64,000 nucleotides of DNA, taken from assembly GCA_029260115.1 (NCBI GenBank), contig JAJDDW010000040.1, forward strand, positions 34,729 to 98,728. Direction: 5' to 3'. This document shows positions 9,135 through 18,365 of the stretch, in pieces; position 1 is the stretch's first letter, and the number at the start of each line of letters is the position of its first letter. This DNA comes from Phycisphaerae bacterium (GTDB taxonomy: Bacteria > Planctomycetota > Phycisphaerae > UBA1845). The position numbers and the translations under genes were made by a program. The notes under the pieces were generated by a model. The model searched no databases and was not told the DNA's origin. It saw only the letters and a list, made by a program, of their open reading frames with translations.

Positions 9135-11893
9135 TGTTGAACCTCGGCACAAGACTTGGTCCTTACGAGATCCTCTCGCCCCTCGGGGCGGGCGGTATGG
9201 GCGAGGTCTATCTTGCCAACGATTCCAAGCTAGATCGTCAAGTGGCGATCAAGGTATTGCCAGAATCTATGACGCGGGATAAGGAGAGAGTCGCGCGCTT
9301 TGAGCGGGAGGCCAAGCTCTTGGCGTCGCTCAACCACTCCAACATCGCCGCGATTCACGGTTTCGATGATTCAGAGGGTATACGATTCCTTATCATGGAA
9401 TATGTCGAGGGTGAGACGCTTTCGCAGCGGCTCGACGGCGGTCCGTTTTCCGTCGAGGACACGCTGGATGTCGCCAAGCAAATGGCTGAGGCGCTGGCAG
9501 CTGCCCATAACAAAGGCGTGATACACCGGGATCTAAAACCGGGCAACGTCATGGTCCGGTCGGATGGAACTGTCAAAGTGCTCGACTTCGGTTTGGCCAA
9601 GGCTATGGCCGAGGAATCATCGGGACCGGCCCCGGCAGATTCGCCCACCATCACTATGAACTACAGTCGCCCCGGTATCATTCTTGGGACAGCTGCGTAC
9701 ATGAGTCCGGAGCAAGCCCGCGGTCGTCCGCTCGACAAACGCACCGACATCTGGTCGTTCGGGGTCGTGCTGTACGAGATGCTTACGGGGATCAATCCGT
9801 TTCGTGGCGAGACGGTGACGGACTCTTCTGGCGCTATTTTGCACAAAGTCCCGGATTGGTCATTATTACCGCCCGGTACGCCGCCGACGATCCATCTTCT
9901 TTTACGTCGATGCTTGACCAAGGATCGCAAGCGCCGCCTGCACGACATCGGCGATGCCCGGGTAGCCCTCGAAGACGCCATTGCCGACCCGACGGGATCA
10001 TCGCTTACGGAGCTTCTCCGCGCCGAGGGCGGCTCTTCGACAACAAGGCTAGGGGCGAAACGAGTTCCGCTCGTACTATTCGGGATATTGTTCGGCGCGC
10101 TATGCGTCTTCTTAGCGACCGTAGGTCTGAAGTCGTCCGCCAATCGTTCCATTCGAGCGCCCATCCGCTTTACGTTTGCGGTTACCAAACCGGATGCCGG
10201 CGTGGAGAAGAAACAACTGTCGCCCGTCAGGCTGGCGGTAGCGCCGGACGGATCGTCGATGGTGGTTCAGGTGGCCGGCGAGGATCAGCCGCTTTACATT
10301 CGCGAAATGGACGCATTCACTATTCGCCCACTTCCCGGGACTGAAGGCGCCTCGTTCCCTTTCTTTTCCCCCGACGGCCAGATGATCGGATTCATCCGGT
10401 ACGGACGGCTGATGCGCATACCTCGAACCGGTGGCGCTGTTGTGTCGATCAGCTCCCACGTCACCCGGGATGACTACAAAGCACAGACTCCATGCTGGGT
10501 GAATGAAAATCTCATCGTCTTCGTCGGCGACTCAAACAATCTGCAACTATTCGGCACAGATCCCCATACGGGAAAATCGTCCACCCTGCTGTCGGCGCGT
10601 GACGTTCCTGAAGTAGTAGGATTTGAATCGTTCTGCCGCACGCCCAACCCGGACTACATCCTTGTGGCTGGATACACCGGAAATACCATCGAGCACTACG
10701 CCATTCTAGCCCTCTCCTTGAAAGACGGTTCGGTCATCCAAGTCGCTCCGAAAGCCACTTCTCCGATGGTCGTGCGTGATGAGATTGTGGTGTACTTGAA
10801 GGATTCTTCCCTTTATGCGGCACGCTTCGACTTCGAGGCCATGCGCGTCGTCGGTCCCGAAGTCGTCGTCCACGTCGGAGTTGCTGCGGACGACTGGGGC
10901 GGCACGGCCGTGTACGACGTGTCCTCAACGGGTACGTTTGCCTACGTCCCCGGTCAGCGCGCCAGCGTCGGGCGCCATCTGGCATGGGTTGACCGAACGG
11001 GAAAGATCGAGCGCGCTTCCGGGAAACAGGATGCATTCCGGGAACCGCTGTCGATTTCGCCCGATGGAAAGCGCGTCATGGTCAATACGCTACGACGCGC
11101 CTCGGAGCTTTGGAGTGTGGACCTGAAGACGCAGAGTATGCGCGGTCTGAACACGATCGGCGAATCGTATGACGCAATATGGTCAGCAATCGGTACACGG
11201 ATCGCATACAGTAGGTGGCGGCCTGAGAAAGGGTACGAAGCCAATGAAGTCGTGGTCAAGGATATGGAAAGTGGAGGAGAAACCGTCCTGCCGCTCGAAG
11301 GGGCGCTCCATTATCCAAGATCGTGGCTTGCTGATGATCGTGGCCTTGTGATCGCACGCCGGGAGCGTTCCGAGAATGCACAAGAGAAGCGGACGTTGTT
11401 CTTGCACCTGTTCGACAAGCCCAACGTGACCCAACCGATCTTTGACAGCTCCGCTGCAATCTCCGGCGGAGTGCTTTCGCACGATGGAAAGTGGCTCGCA
11501 TATGTTTCTGACGAAGGGGGCCGCCCCGAGTTATTCGTCCGGGCGTTTCCGGATGATGGCCGAAGGTTGCATGTATCAGGCGTCGGAATTGTGATTGATG
11601 AGATCATTCGCTGGGCGCCCGATGACACGGAAATCTACTGGGTTGGAAACGATCGCATGATGGGCGCAGAGTTCGAGCCGGAAGCGCCGGCGAAGATCGG
11701 CGCGCCGGACGCTCTTTTTGAGTCGCCCTGGCCCAATGCGGACCAACGGTGGGCCACGTTCGATGTCGCTCCTGACGGTCGATTTATCATGATCGAACCG
11801 GCCGAGTGGGAGAAATCGCCGCGCGAGATTAGCGTCGTGCTCAATTGGGACGAGGAACTCCGGGCGCAGTTGCTAACGGGCGGCAATCGATGA
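9134..11893 (+). CDS. Second tandem transmembrane Ser/Thr kinase with PD40-type propeller
   Basis: A paralogue of the preceding kinase. The first 300 residues are nearly identical in sequence and motif spacing: LGAGGMGEVYLA, VAIKVLPES, HRDLKPGNV, DFGLAKA, MSPEQARG and DIWSFGVV. A transmembrane helix follows near residue 310-335 (VPLVLFGILFGALCVFLA). The extracytoplasmic region has diverged but still carries propeller blades (APDGSSMVVQ, FFSPDGQMIGFI, ISPDGKRVMVN). Translation starts at the ATG overlapping the stop of the first kinase by one base; an upstream in-frame start at 8981 would only reuse that gene's coding sequence. The protein is 919 residues. A conserved kinase domain with a divergent sensor suggests gene duplication followed by specialisation of the input domain. 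Its 3' end overlaps (ATGA) the start of a broken third copy. Confidence 0.92.
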   Translation: MLNLGTRLGPYEILSPLGAGGMGEVYLANDSKLDRQVAIKVLPESMTRDKERVARFEREAKLLASLNHSNIAAIHGFDDSEGIRFLIMEYVEGETLSQRLDGGPFSVEDTLDVAKQMAEALAAAHNKGVIHRDLKPGNVMVRSDGTVKVLDFGLAKAMAEESSGPAPADSPTITMNYSRPGIILGTAAYMSPEQARGRPLDKRTDIWSFGVVLYEMLTGINPFRGETVTDSSGAILHKVPDWSLLPPGTPPTIHLLLRRCLTKDRKRRLHDIGDARVALEDAIADPTGSSLTELLRAEGGSSTTRLGAKRVPLVLFGILFGALCVFLATVGLKSSANRSIRAPIRFTFAVTKPDAGVEKKQLSPVRLAVAPDGSSMVVQVAGEDQPLYIREMDAFTIRPLPGTEGASFPFFSPDGQMIGFIRYGRLMRIPRTGGAVVSISSHVTRDDYKAQTPCWVNENLIVFVGDSNNLQLFGTDPHTGKSSTLLSARDVPEVVGFESFCRTPNPDYILVAGYTGNTIEHYAILALSLKDGSVIQVAPKATSPMVVRDEIVVYLKDSSLYAARFDFEAMRVVGPEVVVHVGVAADDWGGTAVYDVSSTGTFAYVPGQRASVGRHLAWVDRTGKIERASGKQDAFREPLSISPDGKRVMVNTLRRASELWSVDLKTQSMRGLNTIGESYDAIWSAIGTRIAYSRWRPEKGYEANEVVVKDMESGGETVLPLEGALHYPRSWLADDRGLVIARRERSENAQEKRTLFLHLFDKPNVTQPIFDSSAAISGGVLSHDGKWLAYVSDEGGRPELFVRAFPDDGRRLHVSGVGIVIDEIIRWAPDDTEIYWVGNDRMMGAEFEPEAPAKIGAPDALFESPWPNADQRWATFDVAPDGRFIMIEPAEWEKSPREISVVLNWDEELRAQLLTGGNR

Positions 11894-12093
11894 GCCTTTC
11901 TTCCGGCACAAAACTTGGCCCCTACGAGATCCTCTCGCCACTCAGGGTGGGCGGCACGGGGAAGCCGATGATAAACGCTCGGATACATTCCAGCGTAATT
12001 ATAAAACCGCAGTCAACGAGGGAGGTAGGACATACCATGGCCGAAAACGACAACCATCATTCACCTGTCTGCTGCATCAGGAACGCTGCATAG
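11890..12093 (+). pseudogene. Truncated third copy of the tandem kinase
   Basis: The ATG overlaps the stop of the second kinase by the ATGA arrangement. The first residues (SSGTKLGPYEILSPL) match the starts of both upstream kinases. After RVGGTGKP the similarity ends within the glycine loop and the frame runs about 40 further unrelated residues to a stop. The invariant Lys, HRD and DFG motifs are absent, so this is a remnant, not a kinase. A strong GGAGGT lies at about 12020-12028 ahead of an ATG at 12038 that would give only 18 residues in the same frame; this may be the start region of another gene joined at the break point. The arrangement points to a longer kinase array that lost its third member by deletion. 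Confidence 0.75.
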
Positions 12094-12326
12094 GGTTTCT
12101 TCATCCGGTCTGAGATAAAGAGTATCTCGCGAGGCAGGTTTCTGACACCAACGCCATGATCCAGAAAAAGTGTCATAATTTCAATTCGTTACGTTGGCTC
12201 ACCGTAGAGTTTGCTGAATTTTTAAATAAATTTCTTCTCATCATAATTATTCGTGACTATCCAAATCATATCTAACTTATTGTCGGCAAACATGGATAAA
12301 CATATGGCGCTATGCCCCACCATCTA

Positions 12327-12644
12327 CTAGTCCACGGAAGAAAATTCGGCGAACATCTCTCCTGCCTCTTCGAGCTTAGATAGGGGAATAAATTCACAGA
12401 CTTGAGCATACTCTTCCCACATTTTAAGCACTTCCGGATTAGCATGCGCCGATTCAATAGCTTGCTTCGATTTCCATTCAAAGACTTCAACGATGGTTCC
12501 GTTTTTTGATCTCATAAGGATCGATTCTCTATCCGTAACAAGTCCTTCAGCCCTCAATCTTGGAACATGGGTTTTCATAAGGAGATCAAGTTCTTTCTCT
12601 TTCCCAGGCATTGGCTTATAGCCAACGATGACGACAACGCCCAT
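12327..12644 (-). CDS. Antibiotic biosynthesis monooxygenase (ABM)-fold protein
   Basis: A small 105-residue protein with a pattern typical of dimeric alpha+beta barrel (ABM/YgiN-like) proteins: an N-terminal strand VVVIVGYKPMPGKEKELDLL, a central NGTIVEVFEWKSKQAIESAH, and a C-terminal helix with NPEVLKMWEEYAQVCEF. Such proteins act as small cofactor-free oxygenases, haem-degrading enzymes or stress proteins; the substrate cannot be told from sequence. The start codon has a purine-rich GGAGGT about 6 bases upstream on the minus strand. It stands alone between the kinase remnant and the beta-helix gene, which is read in the opposite direction. Confidence 0.7.
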   Translation of the reverse strand: MGVVVIVGYKPMPGKEKELDLLMKTHVPRLRAEGLVTDRESILMRSKNGTIVEVFEWKSKQAIESAHANPEVLKMWEEYAQVCEFIPLSKLEEAGEMFAEFSSVD

Positions 12645-12909
12645 GATTACACCTCCAAATTGTTAAGTAAGTTTAATAATCGTTCGATTGTCTCCATCAT
12701 AACGCCTTTCCGGATCGTGAGTAGCAGTTGCAGTAAAAATTTGAAATATGTGCACTACGATGCCATATAGCCATATTTTTTCCTTCCGATTCGCACACAT
12801 ACCTGTTAAACTAAGGCGTCCGGCTATGGCAGGTAGCGTGCACCTACGAATCTACCCTCCTAGAGCCAGAGCGAATTAACATTTACGGTAATGCTGCAAG
12901 AGGGACACG

Positions 12910-14385
12910 ATGCGTCTACACATGCTAAAATTTTCGAGGTCTGTTCTCATACTGGCTACGCTCGGTGGCCTGGTTTGGGTCAGCGCCGGCGACTTAAACC
13001 CACCCCCTGGTGCGGTCACTCCCACCATGAAAACGCTCGCCGATGTGGAGCCACGCATCGCTATCAACGCGACCAATACACCCGGCGATGTGCCGTCGAT
13101 GTACAGAATTACGCAATCTGGGTCGTATTACTTGACGGGCAATATTACGGGCATGCCGGGTAGGAGCGGCATCAGGATATTAACCGGGGAGGTCACGCTC
13201 GACTTAAACGGGTTTTTGCTGGAGGGTGCGGGTGCTGAATCAGCCATTGTGCTCGACAGCGTGTCTAATGTCGTTATTAAAAATGGCTTCATTGCGAATT
13301 GGAATGTGCAAGCCATCACCGGTGCCAATAGCACGGGGCTGCGGATCGAGAATGTTCACATCAAAAACATACCCGGAGTGTCGGTCTTCGTCGGCGCTGA
13401 AACGGTTATTCACGACAGTAACATTGAGAACTCTTTCAGCGGTTTTCAAGTCGGACCCCGCTCACGAATAGAGCGATGTGATGTGCGCGGCGGGTCTGCC
13501 GGAACTGCGATCTCCGTTTCCACTGGCAGCCTGGTGGCCAACTGCCTATTAAGCGGCAACAGCGGCGTGGGTATTAGTGTTTTCGGGGTCGGCTCAGTCA
13601 TCAAAAATAATGTCGTCAGCGGCAGCGGCAGCGGCAGTATAGGCATCGTTGTCAGCGGTGTGGATTCAACGAGTAATCGAATAGAAAATAACCATGTGAT
13701 TGGCGGCGGTGTCGGCATCGGTATAACAAGCGCAGAAAACTTCGTGTCAGGCAATACCGTCATAGGCAACACTGACAACTACAACTTTGCAGCTGGCAAT
13801 AAACTCAACATTTTACTCTGCGAGATTCCCGAGTCCATCGACTGGCCCGCAAACGTCGTCTTAGCTGGATCGTTAACCGCAGCCGTTAATTCCGACGGCC
13901 TAACTATCCGTGCCGATAACGTCACTGTTGATCTCGCCGGTCACGCACTCATCGGATCCGCCGGTTCGACAACCGGCCAAGGTATCTCCGTGAATGGGCG
14001 CACTAATGTTGAAATTAAAAACGGCACCATACGCAATTTCGGCGGCAATGGCATCAGCGAATCGTTCCCCTCGGGGTTAGCCCACCGAATCATTGATGTC
14101 AGAACAGTGTCGAATAAGGCGATCGGAATCTCGTTGCAAGGAAGTGCTCATTTGGTCAAAGGATGCACCGCCCATGGAAATGCCACTGTTGGCATAGGCC
14201 TCTTTGGTTCAGGCAATCGGGTGATCGGTAACTCGGCTTTCCTGAACGGTGCGGAAGGGATCATCGCTGGCAGTAACAGCCTGATCGATAAAAACTCAGC
14301 CTATAATAACGATCAATTAGCCGCAGGCCTTTCCAACATCAAATCATGCCCCAATTGCACATTTGGATTAAACCACGCGCCGTAA
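12910..14385 (+). CDS. Secreted right-handed parallel beta-helix protein
   Basis: A 491-residue exported protein. A signal peptide is visible (KFSRSVLILATLGGLVWVSAG). The rest is a ladder of short repeats of the parallel beta-helix type seen in carbohydrate-active or NosD-like proteins: VTLDLNGFLLEGAG, NVVIKNGFIANWNV, GLRIENVHIKNIPG, SVIKNNVVSGSGSG, NRIENNHVIGGGVG, then a second ladder starting VTVDLAGHALIGSAG. The duplicated phrase about an element that is 'laid down' then 'ladder' suggests two helices in tandem. A GAGGGA lies 7 bases before the ATG. No catalytic residues could be assigned, so polysaccharide binding or a structural role is as likely as an enzyme. Its stop lies 15 bases upstream of the next start, so the two are probably cotranscribed. 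Confidence 0.8.
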   Translation: MRLHMLKFSRSVLILATLGGLVWVSAGDLNPPPGAVTPTMKTLADVEPRIAINATNTPGDVPSMYRITQSGSYYLTGNITGMPGRSGIRILTGEVTLDLNGFLLEGAGAESAIVLDSVSNVVIKNGFIANWNVQAITGANSTGLRIENVHIKNIPGVSVFVGAETVIHDSNIENSFSGFQVGPRSRIERCDVRGGSAGTAISVSTGSLVANCLLSGNSGVGISVFGVGSVIKNNVVSGSGSGSIGIVVSGVDSTSNRIENNHVIGGGVGIGITSAENFVSGNTVIGNTDNYNFAAGNKLNILLCEIPESIDWPANVVLAGSLTAAVNSDGLTIRADNVTVDLAGHALIGSAGSTTGQGISVNGRTNVEIKNGTIRNFGGNGISESFPSGLAHRIIDVRTVSNKAIGISLQGSAHLVKGCTAHGNATVGIGLFGSGNRVIGNSAFLNGAEGIIAGSNSLIDKNSAYNNDQLAAGLSNIKSCPNCTFGLNHAP

Positions 14386-14399
14386 TCGATGAACTAGAC

Positions 14400-15071
14400 A
14401 TGAAAATTGCACTGCTATCGACTATCGCTATCTTGATTGCCCCAACTGGCTTAAGGCTCGCACCGCCCAATATCGACCCGATCCATAAGTTTGCTTGGAG
14501 TGAAAACATTGGCTGGACGAATTGGCTCAGCGACGCGCCCAATCCCGGAGACGGCGTCATAGTATCTCCCGATTTTCTCGCTGGGTTTATATGGGCAGAA
14601 AACATCGGCTGGATCAACCTCGGGAATGGCGGCGGGCCATACGACAATGATCCGCAGGCCTCGTCCACTTTTGGCGTCAATATCAATTTCCTAACCGGCG
14701 ATATGTTCGGCAAGGCCTGGGGAGAAAACATCGGCTGGATCAACTTTGATACGCGCGCTACGCAAGGGGCGACTAGCCAACAGGCACGGTTTGATTACTG
14801 CGAGAATCGATTCCGGGGATACGCATGGGGAGAAAACATCGGCTGGGTAAACCTTGATGATGCCATGAATTTCGTCGCGATGGGTCCAAACTGTCAACCG
14901 GGTGACATCGCCTGCGATGGCCTCATTGGGTTATTGGACTATTCAAAATTTCCCGCAGCCATCACCGGGCCTGACCAATCGGCTAGCTGCCCACTTTACG
15001 ATGCCAACAGCGACGGCGATGTAGACCTCCGCGATTTCGCCGAATTCCAAGCTGTGTTCACCGGCCCGTAA
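14400..15071 (+). CDS. Secreted ENIGW-repeat protein with dockerin-like C-terminus
   Basis: A protein of about 223 residues with a signal peptide (KIALLSTIAILIAPTGLRLA), which is why I choose the ATG at 14400 rather than the frame's upstream start inside the previous gene. Four tandem units share the core AWxENIGWxN: FAWSENIGWTN, FIWAENIGWIN, KAWGENIGWIN and YAWGENIGWVN. The C-terminus holds GDIACDGLIGLLDYSKF and DANSDGDVDLRDFAEFQ, which resemble the two calcium-binding loops of a dockerin-type module common in planctomycete secreted proteins. It immediately follows the beta-helix gene. The repeat's role is unknown; adhesion or carbohydrate contact is a guess based on the aromatic-rich repeats and export. 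Confidence 0.75.
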   Translation: MKIALLSTIAILIAPTGLRLAPPNIDPIHKFAWSENIGWTNWLSDAPNPGDGVIVSPDFLAGFIWAENIGWINLGNGGGPYDNDPQASSTFGVNINFLTGDMFGKAWGENIGWINFDTRATQGATSQQARFDYCENRFRGYAWGENIGWVNLDDAMNFVAMGPNCQPGDIACDGLIGLLDYSKFPAAITGPDQSASCPLYDANSDGDVDLRDFAEFQAVFTGP

Positions 15072-15316
15072 CCCACGCCCTCTTTGTTGAATAACCGCTG
15101 AAATAGCCAGTGCGACGCTGTCAACTATTGCGATGGTTGTCGGCCATGTAACTATCACATACGGCTGACCGTAGCCCGCAAGTTGAACGAGCACGACGTC
15201 TATCAACATCAGCGCTACCCTGCCATAGCACCTGCTCCATCGCTCGTTCTTCCTGCAAGGACATCTTCGATTCAGATTGTAGTGGATACACGCTGGGATG
15301 TTGCGTCAAGAAATTC

Positions 15317-16990
15317 CTATTTTTCAGCATCTCTATTGAGAAGAAATTGTGCTCGCAACAAAGCGCTCTCAATGTTCGGCAAAATATTTTCCTCACCTAT
15401 CTCGTCAAACAATCCGGAATGTTTCAATGCCTTAAGTGGCTGATCGCGAAGGCCTGAAAGCAAGATGGCCACATTGTGTTTACATGAGCTATTCACCACT
15501 TGGTCAAGCGCTTGTAACGCAGTCGCATCAATACTTAAAACGTTGCGCATTCTTAAAATTCGTATTTTAGGTCTGTCGTCTAAAAGGTTCATCGTTTCAG
15601 TGAACTTGGCAGCTACACCAAAAAAGAAGGCACCCACTATTTCATACACTTCGACGCCATCTGGGATATCTCTCTGGCCCAAATCCAACGTGTCGCCATT
15701 CTCATCACTTCCAGTAATTTCCTTGGTGATATTATCTATGTTTGGTGTAAGCGATAGCCTATGAATCAACAGAAAAGCTGATAATACGATTCCAATTTGA
15801 ATCGCCAAAGTTAAGTCAAAAACAATCGTCAAGAAAAACGTGGAGAGAAGCACAACGACATCGCTTCTCGGTGAACGAAGAATCCGTAAAAAAGAACGCC
15901 ATTCACTCATGTGATAGGCAACAACCACAAGAATCCCTGCTAGACACGCCAATGGAATATAAATGGCCCACTTGGAAAATAAATACATGATTAACACGAG
16001 GGTCAAAGCATGGACTATGCCTGCAATAGGAGTCCGCCCTCCACTCTGAACATTGGTGGCCGTCCTAGCAATGGCTCCGGTTGCAGGCATGCCACCGAAC
16101 AAAGCCGAAGCTATATTGGCAATACCTTGAGCGATCAGTTCCGTATTTGATCGATGTTTTCCTCCGATCATCCCGTCAGCCACCACGGCGCTGAGAAGAG
16201 ATTCTATTGCGGCAAGTATGGCAATGGTAAAAGCGGAGGGGATCAACGATTGAATCATTCCCAAATCAAACGATGGCAGTTTGGGCATTGGAAGCGCATG
16301 TGGAATCTCCCCGTATTTACTGCCAATCGTCTCCACTGGAAGTTCAAAAACCGTGGCAATAATAGTCATCGACAAGAGTGCCACGAGTGACCCTGGGATC
16401 GTTTTAAAACATTTCTTCCACACCAATATAATCGCTAAGGTCGATACCCCAATTCCGATGGCATAAGGGCTTACTTGATTTATGTTTTCATAATAAGAAT
16501 GCCATTTTTCAAAAAATTCTGCTGGGACATTTTTGATTCCCAATCCTAAAAAGTCATTGAATTGAGAAGAGGCAATAAGAATAGCAATTCCCGAAGTGAA
16601 TCCTACAGTCACGGGATAAGGAATAAATTTGATGACGCCGCCTAATCTGACGAAACCAAATATCATCAGGATGATACCGGCCATCAAAGTCGAGAGAATC
16701 AGACCGTCCATGCCATGCTTTTGAACGATGCTGTATACAATAACCACAAAGGCTCCGGTTGGACCGCCGATCTGTACCCGGCTTCCACCCAATGCCGCGA
16801 TTAGAAAACCGGCCACCACGGCTGTTACCAGGCCCTTGTCGGGCGAGACACCAGACGCGATAGCAAAAGCAATAGCCAGCGGCATTGCCACCACACCGAC
16901 AATCAATCCTGCGATCATATCTGCACGGAATTGTTCGCCGGAGTAATCTTTGAGGCATGTGAATAGTTTTGGTTTAAACATAGTAACCAA
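15317..16990 (-). CDS. SulP/SLC26-family anion transporter with STAS domain
   Basis: A 557-residue membrane transporter. It shows the SulP core: an N-terminal DYSGEQFRADMIAGLIVGVVAMPLAIAFAIASG, then ALGGSRVQIGGPTGAFVVIVYSIV, GFTSGIAILIASSQFNDFLG, AAIESLLSAVVADGMIGGKHRSNTELIAQG and GGMPATGAIARTATN, with about 11-12 hydrophobic helices. Residues from about 440 to 550 form a STAS domain (VEVYEIVGAFFFGVAAKF, ILRMRNVLSIDATALQALDQV). Family members carry sulfate, bicarbonate or other anions; the substrate is not determined here. Start candidates are the ATG at 16990 and another three codons in. It looks more AT-rich in codon use than the kinases. It is a lone gene read toward the ENIGW-repeat protein. 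Confidence 0.93.
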   Translation of the reverse strand: MVTMFKPKLFTCLKDYSGEQFRADMIAGLIVGVVAMPLAIAFAIASGVSPDKGLVTAVVAGFLIAALGGSRVQIGGPTGAFVVIVYSIVQKHGMDGLILSTLMAGIILMIFGFVRLGGVIKFIPYPVTVGFTSGIAILIASSQFNDFLGLGIKNVPAEFFEKWHSYYENINQVSPYAIGIGVSTLAIILVWKKCFKTIPGSLVALLSMTIIATVFELPVETIGSKYGEIPHALPMPKLPSFDLGMIQSLIPSAFTIAILAAIESLLSAVVADGMIGGKHRSNTELIAQGIANIASALFGGMPATGAIARTATNVQSGGRTPIAGIVHALTLVLIMYLFSKWAIYIPLACLAGILVVVAYHMSEWRSFLRILRSPRSDVVVLLSTFFLTIVFDLTLAIQIGIVLSAFLLIHRLSLTPNIDNITKEITGSDENGDTLDLGQRDIPDGVEVYEIVGAFFFGVAAKFTETMNLLDDRPKIRILRMRNVLSIDATALQALDQVVNSSCKHNVAILLSGLRDQPLKALKHSGLFDEIGEENILPNIESALLRAQFLLNRDAEK

Positions 16991-17205
16991 GATGCTCGAT
17001 TAAGTTAAAAAATTCAAGTTCCACTGGGGGTCCGAGCGTTAGAAGGCTGTTAACCCAGCGAGGGTTGTTCAATAGAGAGTTTTGGGTTTTCATGAGAGCC
17101 TTTGTAACTCTTCGTCTTCAACGGCTTGCAAAAAAAAAACCCGGAGGCTGTCAACCTCAGGGCCTGCATTAACTACACGTGCCTGAAAATTCAGGCGAAA
17201 AAAAC

Positions 17206-17245
17206 CTCCCCGAGTAGGATTCGAACCTACGACCTAGCGGTTAAC
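17206..17245 (-). repeat. Exact 40-bp copy of the tRNA-Asn 3' end (candidate att site)
   Basis: These 40 bases are identical to 18936-18975, which is the 3' part of the tRNA-Asn gene from the anticodon loop to the discriminator base. Identity begins exactly at the discriminator and ends inside the anticodon loop (TTAAC), after which the sequences diverge. A direct copy of a tRNA 3' end downstream of the intact gene is the classic trace of site-specific integration at a tRNA. Confidence 0.85.
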
Positions 17246-17388
17246 GGCGGGGAAACCGAACAAGCCATCAAACGCAGGAACTCTAGGCCTGACAACAACT
17301 TAGCGTCACTTCGCAATTCTCGCAATTGTTGCGATTCATAGCTCTTGTAGGCACTAATGCGCAGTCTGACCACATTTCTGGCGGTGAG

Positions 17389-17406
17389 AAGTGGTCAAAG
17401 TGGTCA
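17389..17406 (+). repeat. GTGGTCA double motif, copy 1
   Basis: Reads AAGTGGTCAAAGTGGTCA, two GTGGTCA/TGGTCA half-sites spaced by 9 bases. It matches 18857-18874 in 17 of 18 positions, in the same orientation. The two copies lie about 145 and 60 bases inside the two tRNA-Asn repeats, as arm-type or excisionase sites might. Confidence 0.55.
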
Positions 17407-17498
17407 GGCATGATGATCACGTGATCCGAGTTTAACGAAGACTAGTGCATCGTTTGAAGTCGTGCGTTCCCATTGACTGAGTTGTTGTCGGGGTTCGT

Positions 17499-18365
17499 TT
17501 ACTTCGCGACCCAAATAGCGGTTGCGTCGGAATCGTTGCCGAATTGGAATGTGCAGTTGCGTCCCGCACAGCCGGCTTTGGTCCACATGCTCCAATCGAA
17601 CTGATCCACCAGGCAGTCCATGCTGGTCAGCTCGAGGATGGTGCCACCCTTCATCGAGTAAAACAGCGCGGGGCCACTGAATGTAGAGCTACCCAGACAT
17701 TGCGTTTCGCATTCGTCTCCTACGCAATCGACGACGGGGCTGACCCCTCCCAGCTCGGGATCATTGAGCCAAACCGGTGCTTGAAAGCCGTTCAAGAAGA
17801 AACCGCTTCCTTCCACGTCGATTTGAAGTGTCGGCATCAGTACAAAGGTCACGGTAACGTCTTTGTCCGCATCCATCAGCACGGTGGCCACACCCGCCTC
17901 TGGAGTCGCGTTAATGTCACCACCCCACTCCAAGAATTCGATGTGTGTTGTCTCCGATGGGGCCGGAGCGACTGCGCCTCTGGCCAAGTTTAAGATGGCG
18001 CCCTGATCTTCAAAAGCGACCAGCGTCACGGACTTGCCGGAATCGACATCCACGTTCCACGACGTTGTTGGGTCATTTGCAGTTTTGATATAACGTCGCG
18101 TATCGATTCCTTCTCGGTAGTCACCATCCGCGCGTAGAATGGTGTCGTCACCAATGAAAACCCACACAGCGGCACCAAAAAATGAGGTTCCAAACCCTTC
18201 GCCCGCCCAGTTCACCGTCAAGCGGAATCGCTCCGAGTCGGTATCGGTGCTGGTGTTGTTATTGGTGTTGCTGTTCGCGTTCGTAGTCGTCGCCGGTTGG
18301 CCACAATTCAACTGGACCAGAGAAAGTACGGACGCTGCTACAATCATCTTGGACGAGACGCTCAT
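17499..18365 (-). CDS. Hypothetical secreted lipoprotein (cargo of the tRNA-Asn element)
   Basis: About 288 residues. A lipoprotein signal is present: MSVSSKMIVAASVLSLVQLNC with the lipobox LNC, followed by a low-complexity Asn/Thr linker (TTTNANSNTNNNTSTDTDSE). I choose the ATG at 18365 because it places the signal at the N-terminus; an upstream start at 18440 would add 25 non-hydrophobic residues. The mature part has several paired cysteines (CVGDECETQCLG, CAGRNC) and beta-rich stretches resembling a bacterial repeat domain (LTVNWAGEGFG, DADKDVTVTFVL). I do not recognise the family. It is the only intact gene between the two tRNA-Asn repeats. Confidence 0.7.
   Translation of the reverse strand: MSVSSKMIVAASVLSLVQLNCGQPATTTNANSNTNNNTSTDTDSERFRLTVNWAGEGFGTSFFGAAVWVFIGDDTILRADGDYREGIDTRRYIKTANDPTTSWNVDVDSGKSVTLVAFEDQGAILNLARGAVAPAPSETTHIEFLEWGGDINATPEAGVATVLMDADKDVTVTFVLMPTLQIDVEGSGFFLNGFQAPVWLNDPELGGVSPVVDCVGDECETQCLGSSTFSGPALFYSMKGGTILELTSMDCLVDQFDWSMWTKAGCAGRNCTFQFGNDSDATAIWVAK

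Noticed and set aside
9661..10188. 175-residue minus-strand frame inside the second kinase
   Set aside because: Antisense shadow in a GC-rich gene; composition rich in Ser and Arg as expected for such shadows.
17126..17341. 71-residue plus-strand frame containing SPSRIRTYDLAVN
   Set aside because: The SRIRTYDLAVN stretch is the well-known false translation of a tRNA antisense strand; here it is the tRNA-Asn 3' copy. No ribosome binding site.
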